Assembly (NCBI GenBank): GCA_021845685.1 | Contig: JAJZVN010000009.1 | Span: 1 to 64,000 of the forward strand | Direction of reading: 5' to 3' | Source: a bacterium | Lineage (GTDB): Bacteria; SZUA-79; Acidulodesulfobacterales; Acidulodesulfobacteraceae | DNA: 64,000 nucleotides | Shown: piece after piece, positions 1 to 9,870 of the stretch | Numbering within the stretch: the first letter of the stretch is position 1 | Layout: every line of letters starts with the position of its first letter | Made by a program: the position numbers and the translations under genes | Notes under the pieces: generated by a model | Databases searched by the model: none | What the model was told of the DNA's origin: nothing | Seen by the model: the letters and a program-made list of their open reading frames with translations, nothing else

Positions 1-112
1 TTGAACTGCCATAATTCGAAGTGTTTTATAAGTATATTATACGGGTAAGATTATGTCAAGCTTTTTTTAGCAATTATTTATTTATTTATTTCATTAAATT
101 AATAGGAATTTA

Positions 113-269
113 TTAACCTAACTTCACAATAATTATCGGCAGCATATTGATATTAATATATTTATGGGGACAATAAAAATGTCTATGGGGACTACAAAAT
201 AAAAAATACAATGCAATAATATCAATAAGTTATAATTTTATAATAATAAAAACGATGAAGTTGGATTAA
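113..269. repeat. MITE-like element, copy 1 (TTAA-ended inverted repeats)
   Basis: A 157-bp element bounded by TTAACCTAACTTCA at 113-126 and TGAAGTTGGATTAA at 256-269, an imperfect 14-bp inverted repeat. Near-identical sequence occurs at 49533-49690 (same orientation) and 37217-37372 (inverted). It contains no ORF of useful length. The right end supplies the TAA stop codon of the tyrosyl-tRNA synthetase gene (266-268, minus strand). It is probably a non-autonomous mobile element; no matching transposase is in the window. Confidence 0.75.
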
Positions 270-1696
270 CAATTTATTTTAATTTTATATATTTTTTTCT
301 TTCCTATTTTTATAACAAATTCATCTATAAATTCAGGGAGTTGTAAAACATCTGAATTTATTTTAATTTCATTTTCTTCAAATAATTTTTCTTTTGAATT
401 ATTTTTTTCATTATTTATTTCTAACTTTTTAAAATTTTTCACATTTAAGATTACATCTTTTTTTATATCAGGAATTTTCCCATCTGACCTGCTGCCGACT
501 CTTACCTTAACCGCACCTTGTTTTATAAGTCTTTTTGCATCGCTGTTTGATGACACTGCGTTTATATTATTCAATAGTGATATTATATTGATATATAAAT
601 TATTATCATTGCTTAAAATTTTTTCCTCAAAATTTACATTGTCGTTTGTTTTTATTATGCATTCTTTAATATCAATACTTATTGTTTCAATGTCTTCGGG
701 ATTTATTCTTTTTTGATGAGCTTCTTCAAAGTATATTAAAGCCTTATGCGCCGATTCTGTTCCATGAAATCTTTCTATAATTTCTTCAGCCAATTGTTTT
801 TTTGCAATAAGCGGATTTAAACCTTCTCTGATATTTTCCTTTAATTTATTAAAATCGTTAATGGTTATAGAGCTTAATAATTCATAATATTTCAGCATCA
901 TTTCGTCCGATATTGACATTATTTTTCCGAACATATCATTGGGATTGTCAAATATACCTACTGTATTTCCTAATGATTTGCTCATTTTATTGATTCCGTC
1001 AAGTCCTTCCAATAAAGGCATAGTCATAATCGTCTGAGGACTCAGCTTAAAACTTTTCATAAGTTCTCTGCCTACAACCAAATTAAATTTTTGATCGTTG
1101 CCTCCTAATTCTAAGTCAGCCTTTATAAAAATAGAATCATATCCCTGCAGCAGCGGATATATAAATTCATGTACTGCTATCGGTTTGTTGGCAGCAAACC
1201 TTTTCTCAAAATCATCTTTTTCAAGCATTCTTGCAACAGTATAATTTGAGGAAATTTTGATAAATTCATCAAGTCTTATATTTGATAACCACCAGCTATT
1301 AAATAATATTTTAGTTTTATCTTTCTTTAATATTTTAAAAGCCTGTTCTTTATATGTTTTAGAATTTTCGAGGACAGTTTCTTTAGAAAGCGGCTTTCTT
1401 GTTTCTGATTTTCCTGTTGGATCTCCTATCATTGCAGTAAAATCGCCGATAATAAAAAAAACTTCATGTCCATATTCTTGAAATACTCTTAATTTATTTA
1501 ATAAAACAGTATGTCCAAGGTGAATATCGGGTGAAGTAGGGTCAAAGCCGGCTTTAATCTTTAATGGAATACTGTTAAGTATAGAAAATTTTAATTTTTC
1601 ATACAGTTCATCTTCCTTAATAAGGTCAATTGAACCACGTTTTATGGCTTCAATCTGTTCGTTTATTAATAAATCAATATTTTTGGATTTATTCAT
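266..1696 (-). CDS. tyrS: Tyrosyl-tRNA synthetase
   Basis: Cytoplasmic class I aminoacyl-tRNA synthetase that charges tRNA-Tyr using ATP. The HIGH-like motif HLGH is at residues 59-62 and the KMSKS loop (KMSKSLGNT) near residue 237. An S4 RNA-binding domain follows from about residue 370 (SDAKRLIKQGAVKV). The protein is 476 residues, longer than the usual 400-430, because about 48 Lys/Asn/Glu-rich residues trail the S4 fold. ATG start at 1696. It is the last gene of the run rny-ymdB-tyrS, 209 bp after ymdB. The stop codon lies inside the terminal inverted repeat of a MITE-like element, so the natural C-terminus may have been altered by that insertion. The enzyme identity is secure. Confidence 0.97.
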   Translation of the reverse strand: MNKSKNIDLLINEQIEAIKRGSIDLIKEDELYEKLKFSILNSIPLKIKAGFDPTSPDIHLGHTVLLNKLRVFQEYGHEVFFIIGDFTAMIGDPTGKSETRKPLSKETVLENSKTYKEQAFKILKKDKTKILFNSWWLSNIRLDEFIKISSNYTVARMLEKDDFEKRFAANKPIAVHEFIYPLLQGYDSIFIKADLELGGNDQKFNLVVGRELMKSFKLSPQTIMTMPLLEGLDGINKMSKSLGNTVGIFDNPNDMFGKIMSISDEMMLKYYELLSSITINDFNKLKENIREGLNPLIAKKQLAEEIIERFHGTESAHKALIYFEEAHQKRINPEDIETISIDIKECIIKTNDNVNFEEKILSNDNNLYINIISLLNNINAVSSNSDAKRLIKQGAVKVRVGSRSDGKIPDIKKDVILNVKNFKKLEINNEKNNSKEKLFEENEIKINSDVLQLPEFIDEFVIKIGKKKIYKIKINC

Positions 1697-1905
1697 CTAA
1701 ATATGTTTATAATGTTTTTTAAATTTTTTTAATATTTTTTTAATATTTATTTCTTTATTTAATTATTTATTTATTGCTTTATTTAATTATTTATTTCTTT
1801 AATTAATATTTATTTAGAATATTTTATATAACCTTACTAAAAAAATAAATAAAAATAAAAAAATTATGACGTTATTATATTATTTTATTATTTAAATTTA
1901 TTTTT

Positions 1906-2697
1906 TTATACATCAATGTTTATCTTTTTAATAGATATACTTAATTTTGTATCTGCATCTACGGTTATAAAAACTCCGTTAAGCATCATATTATTTTCTT
2001 CAGGAGTAAACTTTGCCGGCATATTTGTCAAATATTTATTAACTGCTATCTCTTTTTGAGTTCCCAGTACTGAATACCTTGAACCCACCATTCCTGCGTC
2101 GCTGATATATGCCGTTCCTTTAGGCAATATTATACTATCGTTGGTTTGAACATGCGTATGTGTACCTATTAATGCAGAAATTTCTCCGTCAAGATAAAAA
2201 CCAAGCGCTTCTTTTTCGGATGTTGCTTCAGCATGAAAATCTACAATTATAACATCTACATCATCTTTAATTTTTTCAATTATACTTTTTGAAACTGTAA
2301 AAGGCGAATCGCTTAATTCTTTCATAAAAACTCTGCCTTCAAGATTTATCACGGCTATTTTTTTTTCGCTTTTAGACTTATATATCCCATAACCAAAGCC
2401 GGGAACTCCTGCAGGGTAATTAGCGGGTCTCAACAGTCTCTTTTCTCCCGATAAATAGCCTATTATCTGTTTTTGATCCCAAATATGATTTCCTGACGTG
2501 ATAACATCAATGCCTATATCAAATAAAAATTTTGCTATTGTTGGATTTATGCCCATACCATGCGCCGCATTTTCACCGTTGGCAATAATAAAGTCGGGGC
2601 TATATTCTTTAATTAAACCTGACAGAGAATTATGGACTGCTATTCTTCCCGGTTTTCCTATAATATCGCCTATAAACAAAATTTTTTCAATATTCAT
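1906..2697 (-). CDS. ymdB: YmdB/TIGR00282-family metallophosphoesterase
   Basis: Calcineurin-like phosphoesterase of the YmdB family; Bacillus YmdB hydrolyses 2',3'-cyclic AMP. The metal-binding motifs appear in order: GDIIGKPGR (residues 10-18), NGENAAHG (about 40), GNHIWD (about 69), DFHAEATSEK (about 153) and GTHTHVQTND (about 180). The length of 263 residues is normal for the family. It starts 13 bp after the RNase Y stop codon, so the two are almost certainly co-transcribed; this rny-ymdB pairing is widespread in bacteria. ATG start. The family call is firm, but the physiological substrate here is inferred. Confidence 0.93.
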   Translation of the reverse strand: MNIEKILFIGDIIGKPGRIAVHNSLSGLIKEYSPDFIIANGENAAHGMGINPTIAKFLFDIGIDVITSGNHIWDQKQIIGYLSGEKRLLRPANYPAGVPGFGYGIYKSKSEKKIAVINLEGRVFMKELSDSPFTVSKSIIEKIKDDVDVIIVDFHAEATSEKEALGFYLDGEISALIGTHTHVQTNDSIILPKGTAYISDAGMVGSRYSVLGTQKEIAVNKYLTNMPAKFTPEENNMMLNGVFITVDADTKLSISIKKINIDV

Positions 2698-2710
2698 ATA
2701 TTAATTTTTA

Positions 2711-4264
2711 TTATCGAGCAAATTCAGTTGCCCTTGTTTCTCTGATAACAGATACTTTTATCTGTCCCGGATATTGTAAGTTAGATTCAATTTTTTTAGC
2801 GATATCTTTAGCTAGCATAACAGAATCGTCATCCGAAACATTTTGGCTCTGCACAATCACTCTAACTTCTCTTCCTGCTTGTATAACATAGCTTTTTGCC
2901 ACACCTGCAAAAGAATTTGAGATAGCTTCTAAATTTTCAAGTCTTTTAACATATGTTTCAAACATTTCTTTTCTAACTCCCGGTCTTGCAGCGCTTAATG
3001 CATCGGCGGCAGAAACCAAAATTGCAAGAACGCTATTTGGTTCTTCATCGTAGTGATGAGCTGCTATTGCATGAACAACCTTCGGAGACTCTCCGTATTT
3101 TTTTGCTATTTCAGCCCCTATTATAGCATGAGAACCTTCAACTTCGTGGTCAACCGCTTTTCCGATGTCATGTAAGAGCCCTGCTCTTTTTGCCTGTTTA
3201 ACATTTATGCCTAATTCAGAGGCCATAATTCCGCATAAAAATGCTACCTCAATAGAATGACTATAGACATTTTGAGAGTAGCTTGTTCTATATTTCAACC
3301 TTCCAAGCAATTTTAATATTTCAGGATGGATACCATGTACTCCTACGTCAAATGTAGCTTGTTCTCCAGCCTCTTTCATAGCCATATTAAGTTCTTCTTC
3401 AACTTTTGCGACAACTTCTTCAATTCTCGCAGGATGTATTCTGCCGTCAGCTATTAATTTTTCAAGGGACAGCCTTGCAATTTCTCTTTTCACGGGATTA
3501 AATGAAGAAAGAACAACAGCTTCAGGAGTCTCGTCAATTATAAAATCAACTCCCGTTGCAGCCTCTAACGCTCTAATGTTTCGCCCTTCTCTGCCTATAA
3601 TTCTTCCTTTTATATCGTCGCTCGGCAGCGGAACCGAAGATATGGTTTTTTCCGCAACGTAGTCGCCTGCATATCTTTGAATGGCTGTAGCAATAATCTC
3701 TTTAGCTTTTTTGTCGCCTATTTCTCGAGTTTCGTCTTCTATTTTTCTTACAGATTTAGCTGCTTCATGTTTTGCTTCATCTATAATTGAATTAATTAGT
3801 TCATCTTTGGCTTCGATAGCAGTAAAACCAGATATTCTTTCAAGTTCAGAAGTCTTTTCTTTAAAAATTAATTCAATTTTTTTTTCTTTTTCGGAAATAG
3901 ATTTTTCTGTTTGTATTAATATTTTTTCTCTTCTTAAAATATCAATCTCTTTTTTCTCAATAATATCTACTCTCTTATCTAAGTTGTCTTCTTTTGCCGT
4001 AACTCTTTTTTCAAGTCTTATTAATTCTTGATTTTTTTGTTTTATATCTTCATCTGCAGTTTCTTTTAATTTTATGATTTCGGCTTTAGTATTTAATAAA
4101 GCATCCTTTTTTATTTCATCTGCCTTTTTTTCGGCATCTATAATAATATCTTTTGCTTTAAGCTGACCTTTTTTTAATGAAATATTTTCAATTAATTTAT
4201 TTACAAAAAATCCGCCTGCAAAAAAAATTATGGAACTAACTAAAACTATAATAACTTCAGCCAT
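2711..4264 (-). CDS. rny: Ribonuclease Y
   Basis: Membrane-anchored endoribonuclease that initiates mRNA decay. An N-terminal transmembrane helix (residues about 2-22) is followed by a long Lys/Glu-rich coiled coil (to about 200), a KH RNA-binding domain ([15 protein letters not shown], about 215-230) and an HD domain with [10 protein letters not shown] (about residue 365) that supplies the metal-binding His-Asp pair. Length 517 residues, normal for RNase Y. ATG start at 4264. It lies directly upstream of ymdB and downstream of fau. Very secure. Confidence 0.97.
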   Translation of the reverse strand: MAEVIIVLVSSIIFFAGGFFVNKLIENISLKKGQLKAKDIIIDAEKKADEIKKDALLNTKAEIIKLKETADEDIKQKNQELIRLEKRVTAKEDNLDKRVDIIEKKEIDILRREKILIQTEKSISEKEKKIELIFKEKTSELERISGFTAIEAKDELINSIIDEAKHEAAKSVRKIEDETREIGDKKAKEIIATAIQRYAGDYVAEKTISSVPLPSDDIKGRIIGREGRNIRALEAATGVDFIIDETPEAVVLSSFNPVKREIARLSLEKLIADGRIHPARIEEVVAKVEEELNMAMKEAGEQATFDVGVHGIHPEILKLLGRLKYRTSYSQNVYSHSIEVAFLCGIMASELGINVKQAKRAGLLHDIGKAVDHEVEGSHAIIGAEIAKKYGESPKVVHAIAAHHYDEEPNSVLAILVSAADALSAARPGVRKEMFETYVKRLENLEAISNSFAGVAKSYVIQAGREVRVIVQSQNVSDDDSVMLAKDIAKKIESNLQYPGQIKVSVIRETRATEFAR

Positions 4265-4341
4265 TATATTATTATCTCCTTATCATTGAAAGTAATAGTC
4301 TATTTTTATTAATTATAATATAAAATAATAATGTATTTATT

Positions 4342-4932
4342 CTAAATATAGTCGGAACAATTAATAATTCCGCTTTCACATATTAAATAGTGCATTTTAA
4401 TGTCATTTTGCATAATTTCAATTTCATTTTTGTTATAAATTTGAAAATTATAGCATATACCTATAAAAATAGAATCAATTTTTGATTTAGCCAAAACTTT
4501 ATCGTAACACCCTTTTCCATAACCTATTCTATTACCTGATATATCAAACGCGACACCCGGAACAAAAAAAGCGTCAATTTCATTAATATCTGTTTCTCGA
4601 CCGCATTTTGAAGATAGTATTCCATAATCATCTTTAACAAGACTATCTGCATCTTTAAATTTATAAAAACAAATATCGGATTTTTTTTTACAATACGGTA
4701 AATAAATTTTTATATTTTCATTTATAATTTTATCTATAACAAGCTCGATCTTAACTTCATTTTTTATGCTCATATAAATGGCAGCGGATTTAATAAACTT
4801 CTGCCTTATAAAACAATATATTTTATTAGAAATAATATCACTAAAATAAATAATTTCTTCGTTAGTTAAACTTAATCTTTCATCTATCATTTTCTGCCTG
4901 ACGGCAATTTTTGAGTACATATAATTACACAA
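4342..4932 (-). CDS. fau: 5-formyltetrahydrofolate cyclo-ligase
   Basis: Converts 5-formyl-THF to 5,10-methenyl-THF using ATP. The C-terminal signature GYGKGCYDK (about residues 136-144) and the preceding PG-rich strand are diagnostic. The range shown uses a TTG start (4932) that has a weak AAGAGA about 7 nt upstream; an ATG at 4920 gives MYSKIAVRQKM and is an equally good start. It sits just downstream of a 6S RNA and zapA, the classical ssrS-ygfA arrangement in which the cyclo-ligase is read from the 6S transcript. The function is secure; the start is not. Confidence 0.92.
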   Translation of the reverse strand: MCNYMYSKIAVRQKMIDERLSLTNEEIIYFSDIISNKIYCFIRQKFIKSAAIYMSIKNEVKIELVIDKIINENIKIYLPYCKKKSDICFYKFKDADSLVKDDYGILSSKCGRETDINEIDAFFVPGVAFDISGNRIGYGKGCYDKVLAKSKIDSIFIGICYNFQIYNKNEIEIMQNDIKMHYLICESGIINCSDYI

Positions 4933-5134
4933 ATTTAAATCTCTTAACTTTATTAGCGTTACTTTTTGATTAACTTAACGTTTTAGTTTATTTATATTTT
5001 TAAGTATATATTTATTACGCAAGCCTAAATAAATAAAACTAAATATTTAAAAAAGTTAGTTAGTTGTATTTTAAATGATGATTTTTACGAGACAAGCAGA
5101 AAAAAAGGAAAATAAATTTAAAAGGATTTAATAA

Positions 5135-5315
5135 GCACCCCGCATGTGCCGAATGGACGATAAAATTGGACCTATTTAAATAAGGTGGTAATCATATAAT
5201 AATCATCGTTAGGAATCAAATATTTAAATTTGTTTCCATTGAGAAAATTAGAGACAATCCCAATCTATCCAACTGTTGGGTCAATTTTAATAATCCAATC
5301 GAACACCGCAGGGTT
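5135..5315 (-). ncRNA. ssrS: 6S RNA (candidate ssrS)
   Basis: On the minus strand a ~180-nt stretch begins CCCTGCGGTGTTCG (from 5313) and ends CGGCACATGCGGGG (to 5138). These ends pair to form the closing stem typical of 6S RNA, with AT-rich strands between them forming the large central bubble that mimics an open promoter. It lies exactly between zapA and fau, the conserved position of ssrS in proteobacteria. 6S RNA binds the housekeeping RNA polymerase holoenzyme in stationary phase. Exact ends are estimated; a covariance search was not possible. Confidence 0.8.
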
Positions 5316-5476
5316 AATTAAATAAAATATGCATTTATAACATTATCAAAATAAATTTAAAACAGCAAAAAGAACCACAAAAGAACAAAAATATTTTAAA
5401 TAACGCTACATATTGTAATCTTAATAAGTTTTTCTTTTCAAAATAATTTTTACTTTACTTTACTTTAAAAAAATTA

Positions 5477-5758
5477 TTAATTATACGAATTGGAAATATA
5501 TTTATATATATTATTGACTTTTTCTAACACTCTCTTGCTTTCATTATTTGTTTCTATTTGCATAGAAAGATAATCATCAGCTATATTGAGGGCAGTTAAA
5601 ACAGCAATATTTAAAGAATCCGCAGACTTAGTCCTTTTAGAGACTTCATCTGCTTTATTATTTATATAAGCAGCCAGCTCTTCCAAATATTTTTTAGTTT
5701 TATCGCTATTTATCAAATATTTTTGATTTAAGATTTTTAATTCGACAATATCGTCCAT
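5477..5758 (-). CDS. zapA: Cell division protein ZapA
   Basis: Small FtsZ-ring stabiliser of 93 residues. The N-terminal beta-strand region (VELKILNQKYLINSD) is followed by a helix with the ZapA-like AAYINNKADEVSKR segment, and then a C-terminal coiled coil that forms the antiparallel tetramer. ATG start at 5758. It is preceded 24 bp upstream by a small coiled-coil ZapB-like gene and followed by the 6S RNA, matching conserved proteobacterial synteny. Good confidence from sequence and context together. Confidence 0.88.
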   Translation of the reverse strand: MDDIVELKILNQKYLINSDKTKKYLEELAAYINNKADEVSKRTKSADSLNIAVLTALNIADDYLSMQIETNNESKRVLEKVNNIYKYISNSYN

Positions 5759-5782
5759 ATTTTATTTATAAAAACTATAAAA

Positions 5783-6040
5783 TTAGCTTAAATTAATATT
5801 TTCCAAATTATTTATAATATCATCAATTTTTTTTACAATCATATCGTTTTCAGTTTCAGTATCTTTTATTTTATTATTTAATATGTCAATTTCCTCATCT
5901 TTAATTTTTGCCTCCGTTAATAATCTGTCGCGTTCATTTTTTATTTTTTCAAATGCATCTTTTAAAAGAACAATTTTCTCTTCAATTAAATTTAAATTTT
6001 TAATATCCATCTTTTGCAATCCCGTAAATAAGTCATTCAT
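5783..6040 (-). CDS. ZapB-like small coiled-coil protein
   Basis: An 85-residue protein that is almost entirely a heptad-patterned coiled coil (LNLIEEKIVLLKDAFEKIKN and following). No catalytic motif is visible. A short coiled-coil gene directly before zapA is common in deltaproteobacteria and is usually named ZapB-like, implying a role in Z-ring organisation. Coiled coils are compositionally similar to one another, so homology cannot be proven by reading. ATG start at 6040; it probably begins the transcription unit with zapA. Confidence 0.7.
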   Translation of the reverse strand: MNDLFTGLQKMDIKNLNLIEEKIVLLKDAFEKIKNERDRLLTEAKIKDEEIDILNNKIKDTETENDMIVKKIDDIINNLENINLS

Positions 6041-6215
6041 ATATAATATTTTAAATTTGTATTATAATTCTATTAAATTTATTCTTTTTTATTTAGTTTA
6101 GTTAAATTCTCGGCAATAAATATTTTACTTTAAATATAAATTAATTTTATTACTTCCATGTATCAATATTATCACACAAAGTTTTAATTTAAAACAAAAT
6201 TATTAAATACAAATT

Positions 6216-6959
6216 TTACAAAGCCGAAGAAGTATATAAATGAGCATAAGGTCTGGCGCTTGATGGAACTATTTTATAAAAAGGACCGTTAATTAAATCT
6301 TCAGCTTGTAAATTAAAATCATTTGCATATTCTATTAGGTATTTTTTTAAAAAAATCATATCTTCGTCATTTGCTTCTAAAAATTCTACTTCTTTTGAAT
6401 ATTTTGAAAAATCTATCTTTTTTTTTAGATAAATAGTGCCTCCGTGCATACCGACTCCAAAATATTCCCCTGCCAATTCTTCAGAATTATTAAGTCCTAA
6501 AAGAACCATTACTCCTCCTGCCATATATTCTCCGAAAAAACTGCCTACTTTTCCGCCTATAATGATAACAGGAATTTGCGTATTATACCCTTTCATATGA
6601 ATACCTATGCGGTATCCTGCATTACCGCGAATATAAATCCTGCCTCCTCTCATGCCGTAACCTACTACATCTCCTGCATCTCCTTTTATAGTTATTTTAC
6701 CAGCATTCATTGTATTACCTACATTATCTTGAACATTATTGTTGACAATAATTGACGGTCCGTCCATAAATACTCCGAGGTCATTCCCTGGAACCCCATT
6801 GACCGTAATAGTAATATCATCTCCTTTAATACCGTCTCCAATATAATATTGCCCGTTTACATTCTCAAGAAAAAAATTTTTTATCCCTGAAGCAATGTTT
6901 TCTCTAATAATTTTATTTAATTCCTTATAATGCATATCTTTTGCATCTATTGTAATCAT
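6216..6959 (-). CDS. gltB3: Glutamate synthase subunit GltB3 (GXGXG domain)
   Basis: Stand-alone C-terminal (GXGXG, right-handed beta-helix) domain of glutamate synthase, 247 residues. It shows the repeated Gly patterns of this fold: GVPGNDLGVFMDG, GDAGDVVGYGMRGG, GNAGYRIGIHMKG and GEYFGVGMHGG. In most bacteria this domain is fused in one large GltB chain; separate chains are the archaeal-type arrangement. It scaffolds the amidotransferase and FMN domains. It lies 195 bp downstream of gltB2 with an AT- and ACA-rich spacer between, so it may be read from the same transcript. ATG start. Confidence 0.92.
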   Translation of the reverse strand: MITIDAKDMHYKELNKIIRENIASGIKNFFLENVNGQYYIGDGIKGDDITITVNGVPGNDLGVFMDGPSIIVNNNVQDNVGNTMNAGKITIKGDAGDVVGYGMRGGRIYIRGNAGYRIGIHMKGYNTQIPVIIIGGKVGSFFGEYMAGGVMVLLGLNNSEELAGEYFGVGMHGGTIYLKKKIDFSKYSKEVEFLEANDEDMIFLKKYLIEYANDFNLQAEDLINGPFYKIVPSSARPYAHLYTSSAL

Positions 6960-7154
6960 AAACCACCCATAATCATCTGATTAATCACCAAATTATTCAA
7001 AAAATATATTAAAAAATTAATAAATTATAAAGCTAACAAAAAATTATATTATAAAAGTAACAATAATAATAACAACAATAATAACAACAACAACAACGTA
7101 ATTTACCGCAGTTTAATTAAACACTAAAAATAATTAAAATAATTAAACTTTCTA

Positions 7155-8675
7155 TTACATACCTGCATGCTTAATACCGAGAACCTTTAATTCGGAATCG
7201 GTAAGTTCAATTCCTCTTAGCCTCTCCTTAGAGCCTCTTAAGCTTTCAATAGAATTTACTCCCATAGCTCCAAGAATATCTTTCATTTCATGGCTCCACG
7301 CATTAATCAAATTATAAAGTTTTTCACCATATTCCTCAGGATCAAGTCTTCTTGTCAACTCAGGTCTTTGGGTCGTAATTCCCCAACTGCAGTTTCCCGT
7401 GTGACATTTTCCGCATATATGACATCCCATAACCACAAGAGCTGCAGTTCCGATAGCCACTGCATCTGCACCTAACGCTATCGCTTTTACCGCATCGGCG
7501 CTTGATCTGATACTTCCTGCCGCTACTAAAGAAGCTTCATTTCTAATTCCTTCTTCTCTTAATCTCTGGTCAACCTGAGCAAGAGCTATTTCAATCGGTA
7601 TGCCGACATTATCTCTAATTATTATAGGTGCTGCTCCAGTTCCGCCTGTAAATCCGTCAATATATACAATATCGGCTCCTGCCCTTACAATTCCGCTAAC
7701 AATAGCAGCAATATTATGAACTGCCGCAACTTTAACCGAAACAGGTTTTTCATAATTAATAGCCTCTTTTATCGCATAAATTAGCTGCCTTAAATCTTCT
7801 ATAGAATAAATATCATGATGCGGAGCAGGAGATATTGCGTCTGTTCCTGCAGGTATCATTCTTGTTCTGGATATATCCGCCCCTATTTTTTCTCCGGGCA
7901 AATGACCTCCTATACCAGGTTTTGCGCCTTGACCTATTTTTATTTCCACTGCAACGCCGCTGTTTAAATAATCTCTATTAACGCCAAACCTGCCGGAAGC
8001 GACCTGAACAATAATGTTTTTACCAAAAGGAACCAGTTCATCATGTAATCCCCCTTCTCCTATATTCATAACTATCCCTAATGCTCTTGCAGCTAAAGCC
8101 ATTGCTTTTTGAGCATTCAAAGATATTGAGCCGTAAGACATCGGAGCAAATATAAAAGGTGTTGCCAGTTCTATTTGAGGCGGCATCGGATTTTTTAAAA
8201 CAGGCTGATCGTCTTCGTTAAAATCTAATTCAAGTTTAGACGGTTTTTTGCCGAGAAAAGTTTTTAATTCCATAGGTTCGCGCAAAGGATCTATTGGAGG
8301 ATTTGTAACCTGACATGCATCTAATAAAATATGATCAAAATATTTTTTGTATTTTAAAGGAGTTCCCATACCTGATATGGCAATACCTCCTGTTTCAGAC
8401 TGTCTCCAAATATTTTTGATGTGGTAGTCTTGCCAATTTCCATTTTCGCGCATAACGGTCGGATTTTTTAATATAGATATAGCTCCTTCAGGACAATAAG
8501 TGTAGCATCTTCCGCATGCAACGCACTTAGAATGGTCTGCTATAATTTTGTCGCCGCCGAAACTATATGTTCCCCAGCCGCAATTCTGAATACATCTTTT
8601 GCATCTTACGCATTTTGCATGGTCTATAACAGCTAAATATTCAGATTGTATATTTGTAAATGATGATTTTGTCAT
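7155..8675 (-). CDS. gltB2: Glutamate synthase subunit GltB2 (ferredoxin plus FMN domain)
   Basis: Catalytic synthase subunit: condenses ammonia (tunnelled from GltB1) with 2-oxoglutarate and reduces the product to glutamate. Two [4Fe-4S] ferredoxin motifs lie at the N-terminus (CVRCKRCIQNC about 22-32; CVACGRCYTYCP about 52). The FMN-binding TIM barrel follows (GEGGLHDELVP, GHLPGEKIG, GGTGAAP), and a cysteine cluster CHICGKCHTGNC near residue 425 binds an Fe-S centre. 506 residues, the size of archaeal-type GltB2. ATG start; its first codon overlaps the gltB1 stop (ATGA), indicating translational coupling. Electrons probably come through the ferredoxin domain rather than a fused NADPH subunit. 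Confidence 0.95.
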   Translation of the reverse strand: MTKSSFTNIQSEYLAVIDHAKCVRCKRCIQNCGWGTYSFGGDKIIADHSKCVACGRCYTYCPEGAISILKNPTVMRENGNWQDYHIKNIWRQSETGGIAISGMGTPLKYKKYFDHILLDACQVTNPPIDPLREPMELKTFLGKKPSKLELDFNEDDQPVLKNPMPPQIELATPFIFAPMSYGSISLNAQKAMALAARALGIVMNIGEGGLHDELVPFGKNIIVQVASGRFGVNRDYLNSGVAVEIKIGQGAKPGIGGHLPGEKIGADISRTRMIPAGTDAISPAPHHDIYSIEDLRQLIYAIKEAINYEKPVSVKVAAVHNIAAIVSGIVRAGADIVYIDGFTGGTGAAPIIIRDNVGIPIEIALAQVDQRLREEGIRNEASLVAAGSIRSSADAVKAIALGADAVAIGTAALVVMGCHICGKCHTGNCSWGITTQRPELTRRLDPEEYGEKLYNLINAWSHEMKDILGAMGVNSIESLRGSKERLRGIELTDSELKVLGIKHAGM

Positions 8676-9811
8676 GAAATGATTAACCTTTGTTTTTGAG
8701 ATATATTTTCAGTATTTATAGTTTTTATTATAATAGGTTCACCTGCTTTAGGAGACCAGACAATATCAGGGGAAGAACAAATTTCACGAATAGATGACTC
8801 TTCGGAAGCTATATATGTAAAATCTCCTTTAGTTCCTGCAACAAGAGGTCTAAGTTTTATTCTATCGTTTAATGCAATCATTCCATCAGGATAGCCGAAT
8901 ATAATTGCAAAAGGGCCGTTAAGAAGCGCGCTGCCGTATATTTGCCTTAATGCAGTATAAAGTTCCTTTTGTTTAGGCTCCATTTTTTCAATAGTTTGAT
9001 AAAAAGGAGCAGCTAAAACATTCATTGCTAATTCTACCGGAAGTCCATGTTTTCTGATAAGCAAATCTAAAATATATGCTATAACTTCCGTATCGGTTTT
9101 TAAAGCCAGATTATATTTAAACATCTCAAGATATCTTTTGTTAATTCCGTACGAAGATATTTCGCCGTTATGAACGATTGACCAATCAAGCAAGGTAAAC
9201 GGATGAGCTCCGCCCCACCATCCAGGAGTATTAGTAGGAAATCTGTTATGAGCCGTCCACATATATCCTTCAACATTATCAAGCATATAAAAATCGGCAA
9301 TATCTTCCGGATAACCAACTCCCTTAAAGGCACCCATATTTTTTCCGCTTGAAAATACATACGCTCCGTCATATTCCGAGTTAATCAGCATAACACTGCT
9401 AACAACAAAATCGTCATCCCCGAGATCATGTAACAATCTGTCTTCGCGATCACTTTTAGGTTTCAAAAAATATCTGTGAAGAATAGGATGATCGTTAATC
9501 TTAGACGTCTTAAAAACAGGTATAGATTCTTGCTTTTCAATTATAAAATTATTTTTAAAATATTCTTCGGTGTCATGTTTAGCGGCAAGGTCGTCATACA
9601 TAACATGGAAAGCGTAAAGATCGGCATATTCGGGATAGCAGCCGTAAACGGCAAATCCGCCGCCGAGACCGTTCCCTCTGTCATGTTCAAGAGCTATGGC
9701 TTTTTTAATATCTTCGCCGTTAGTTCTTATTTTTCTTATATTTATAATACCGCATAATCCGCATCCTGCAATATCATGCTCTATTGAAAAATTATTTTTT
9801 AATCTAAGCAA
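8672..9811 (-). CDS. gltB1: Glutamate synthase subunit GltB1 (class II glutamine amidotransferase)
   Basis: Hydrolyses glutamine to glutamate plus ammonia for GltB2. The Ntn-hydrolase nucleophile is probably Cys20 in GCGLCGI, which would require removal of a 19-residue propeptide. HNRFPTNTPGWWGGAHPF (about residue 200) and HNGEISSYG are typical amidotransferase substrate motifs. 379 residues. The start is TTG at 9811, chosen because GAGGAT lies 6 nt upstream and no in-frame ATG precedes the catalytic region. It overlaps gltB2 by 4 bp. The promoter region carries seven 8-bp tandem repeats. Confidence 0.93.
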   Translation of the reverse strand: MLRLKNNFSIEHDIAGCGLCGIINIRKIRTNGEDIKKAIALEHDRGNGLGGGFAVYGCYPEYADLYAFHVMYDDLAAKHDTEEYFKNNFIIEKQESIPVFKTSKINDHPILHRYFLKPKSDREDRLLHDLGDDDFVVSSVMLINSEYDGAYVFSSGKNMGAFKGVGYPEDIADFYMLDNVEGYMWTAHNRFPTNTPGWWGGAHPFTLLDWSIVHNGEISSYGINKRYLEMFKYNLALKTDTEVIAYILDLLIRKHGLPVELAMNVLAAPFYQTIEKMEPKQKELYTALRQIYGSALLNGPFAIIFGYPDGMIALNDRIKLRPLVAGTKGDFTYIASEESSIREICSSPDIVWSPKAGEPIIIKTINTENISQKQRLIIS

Positions 9812-9870
9812 TTTTTTATCCTCAAAACAATTATAAATAATTATTTTAATAAATTATATAAATAAAATAA

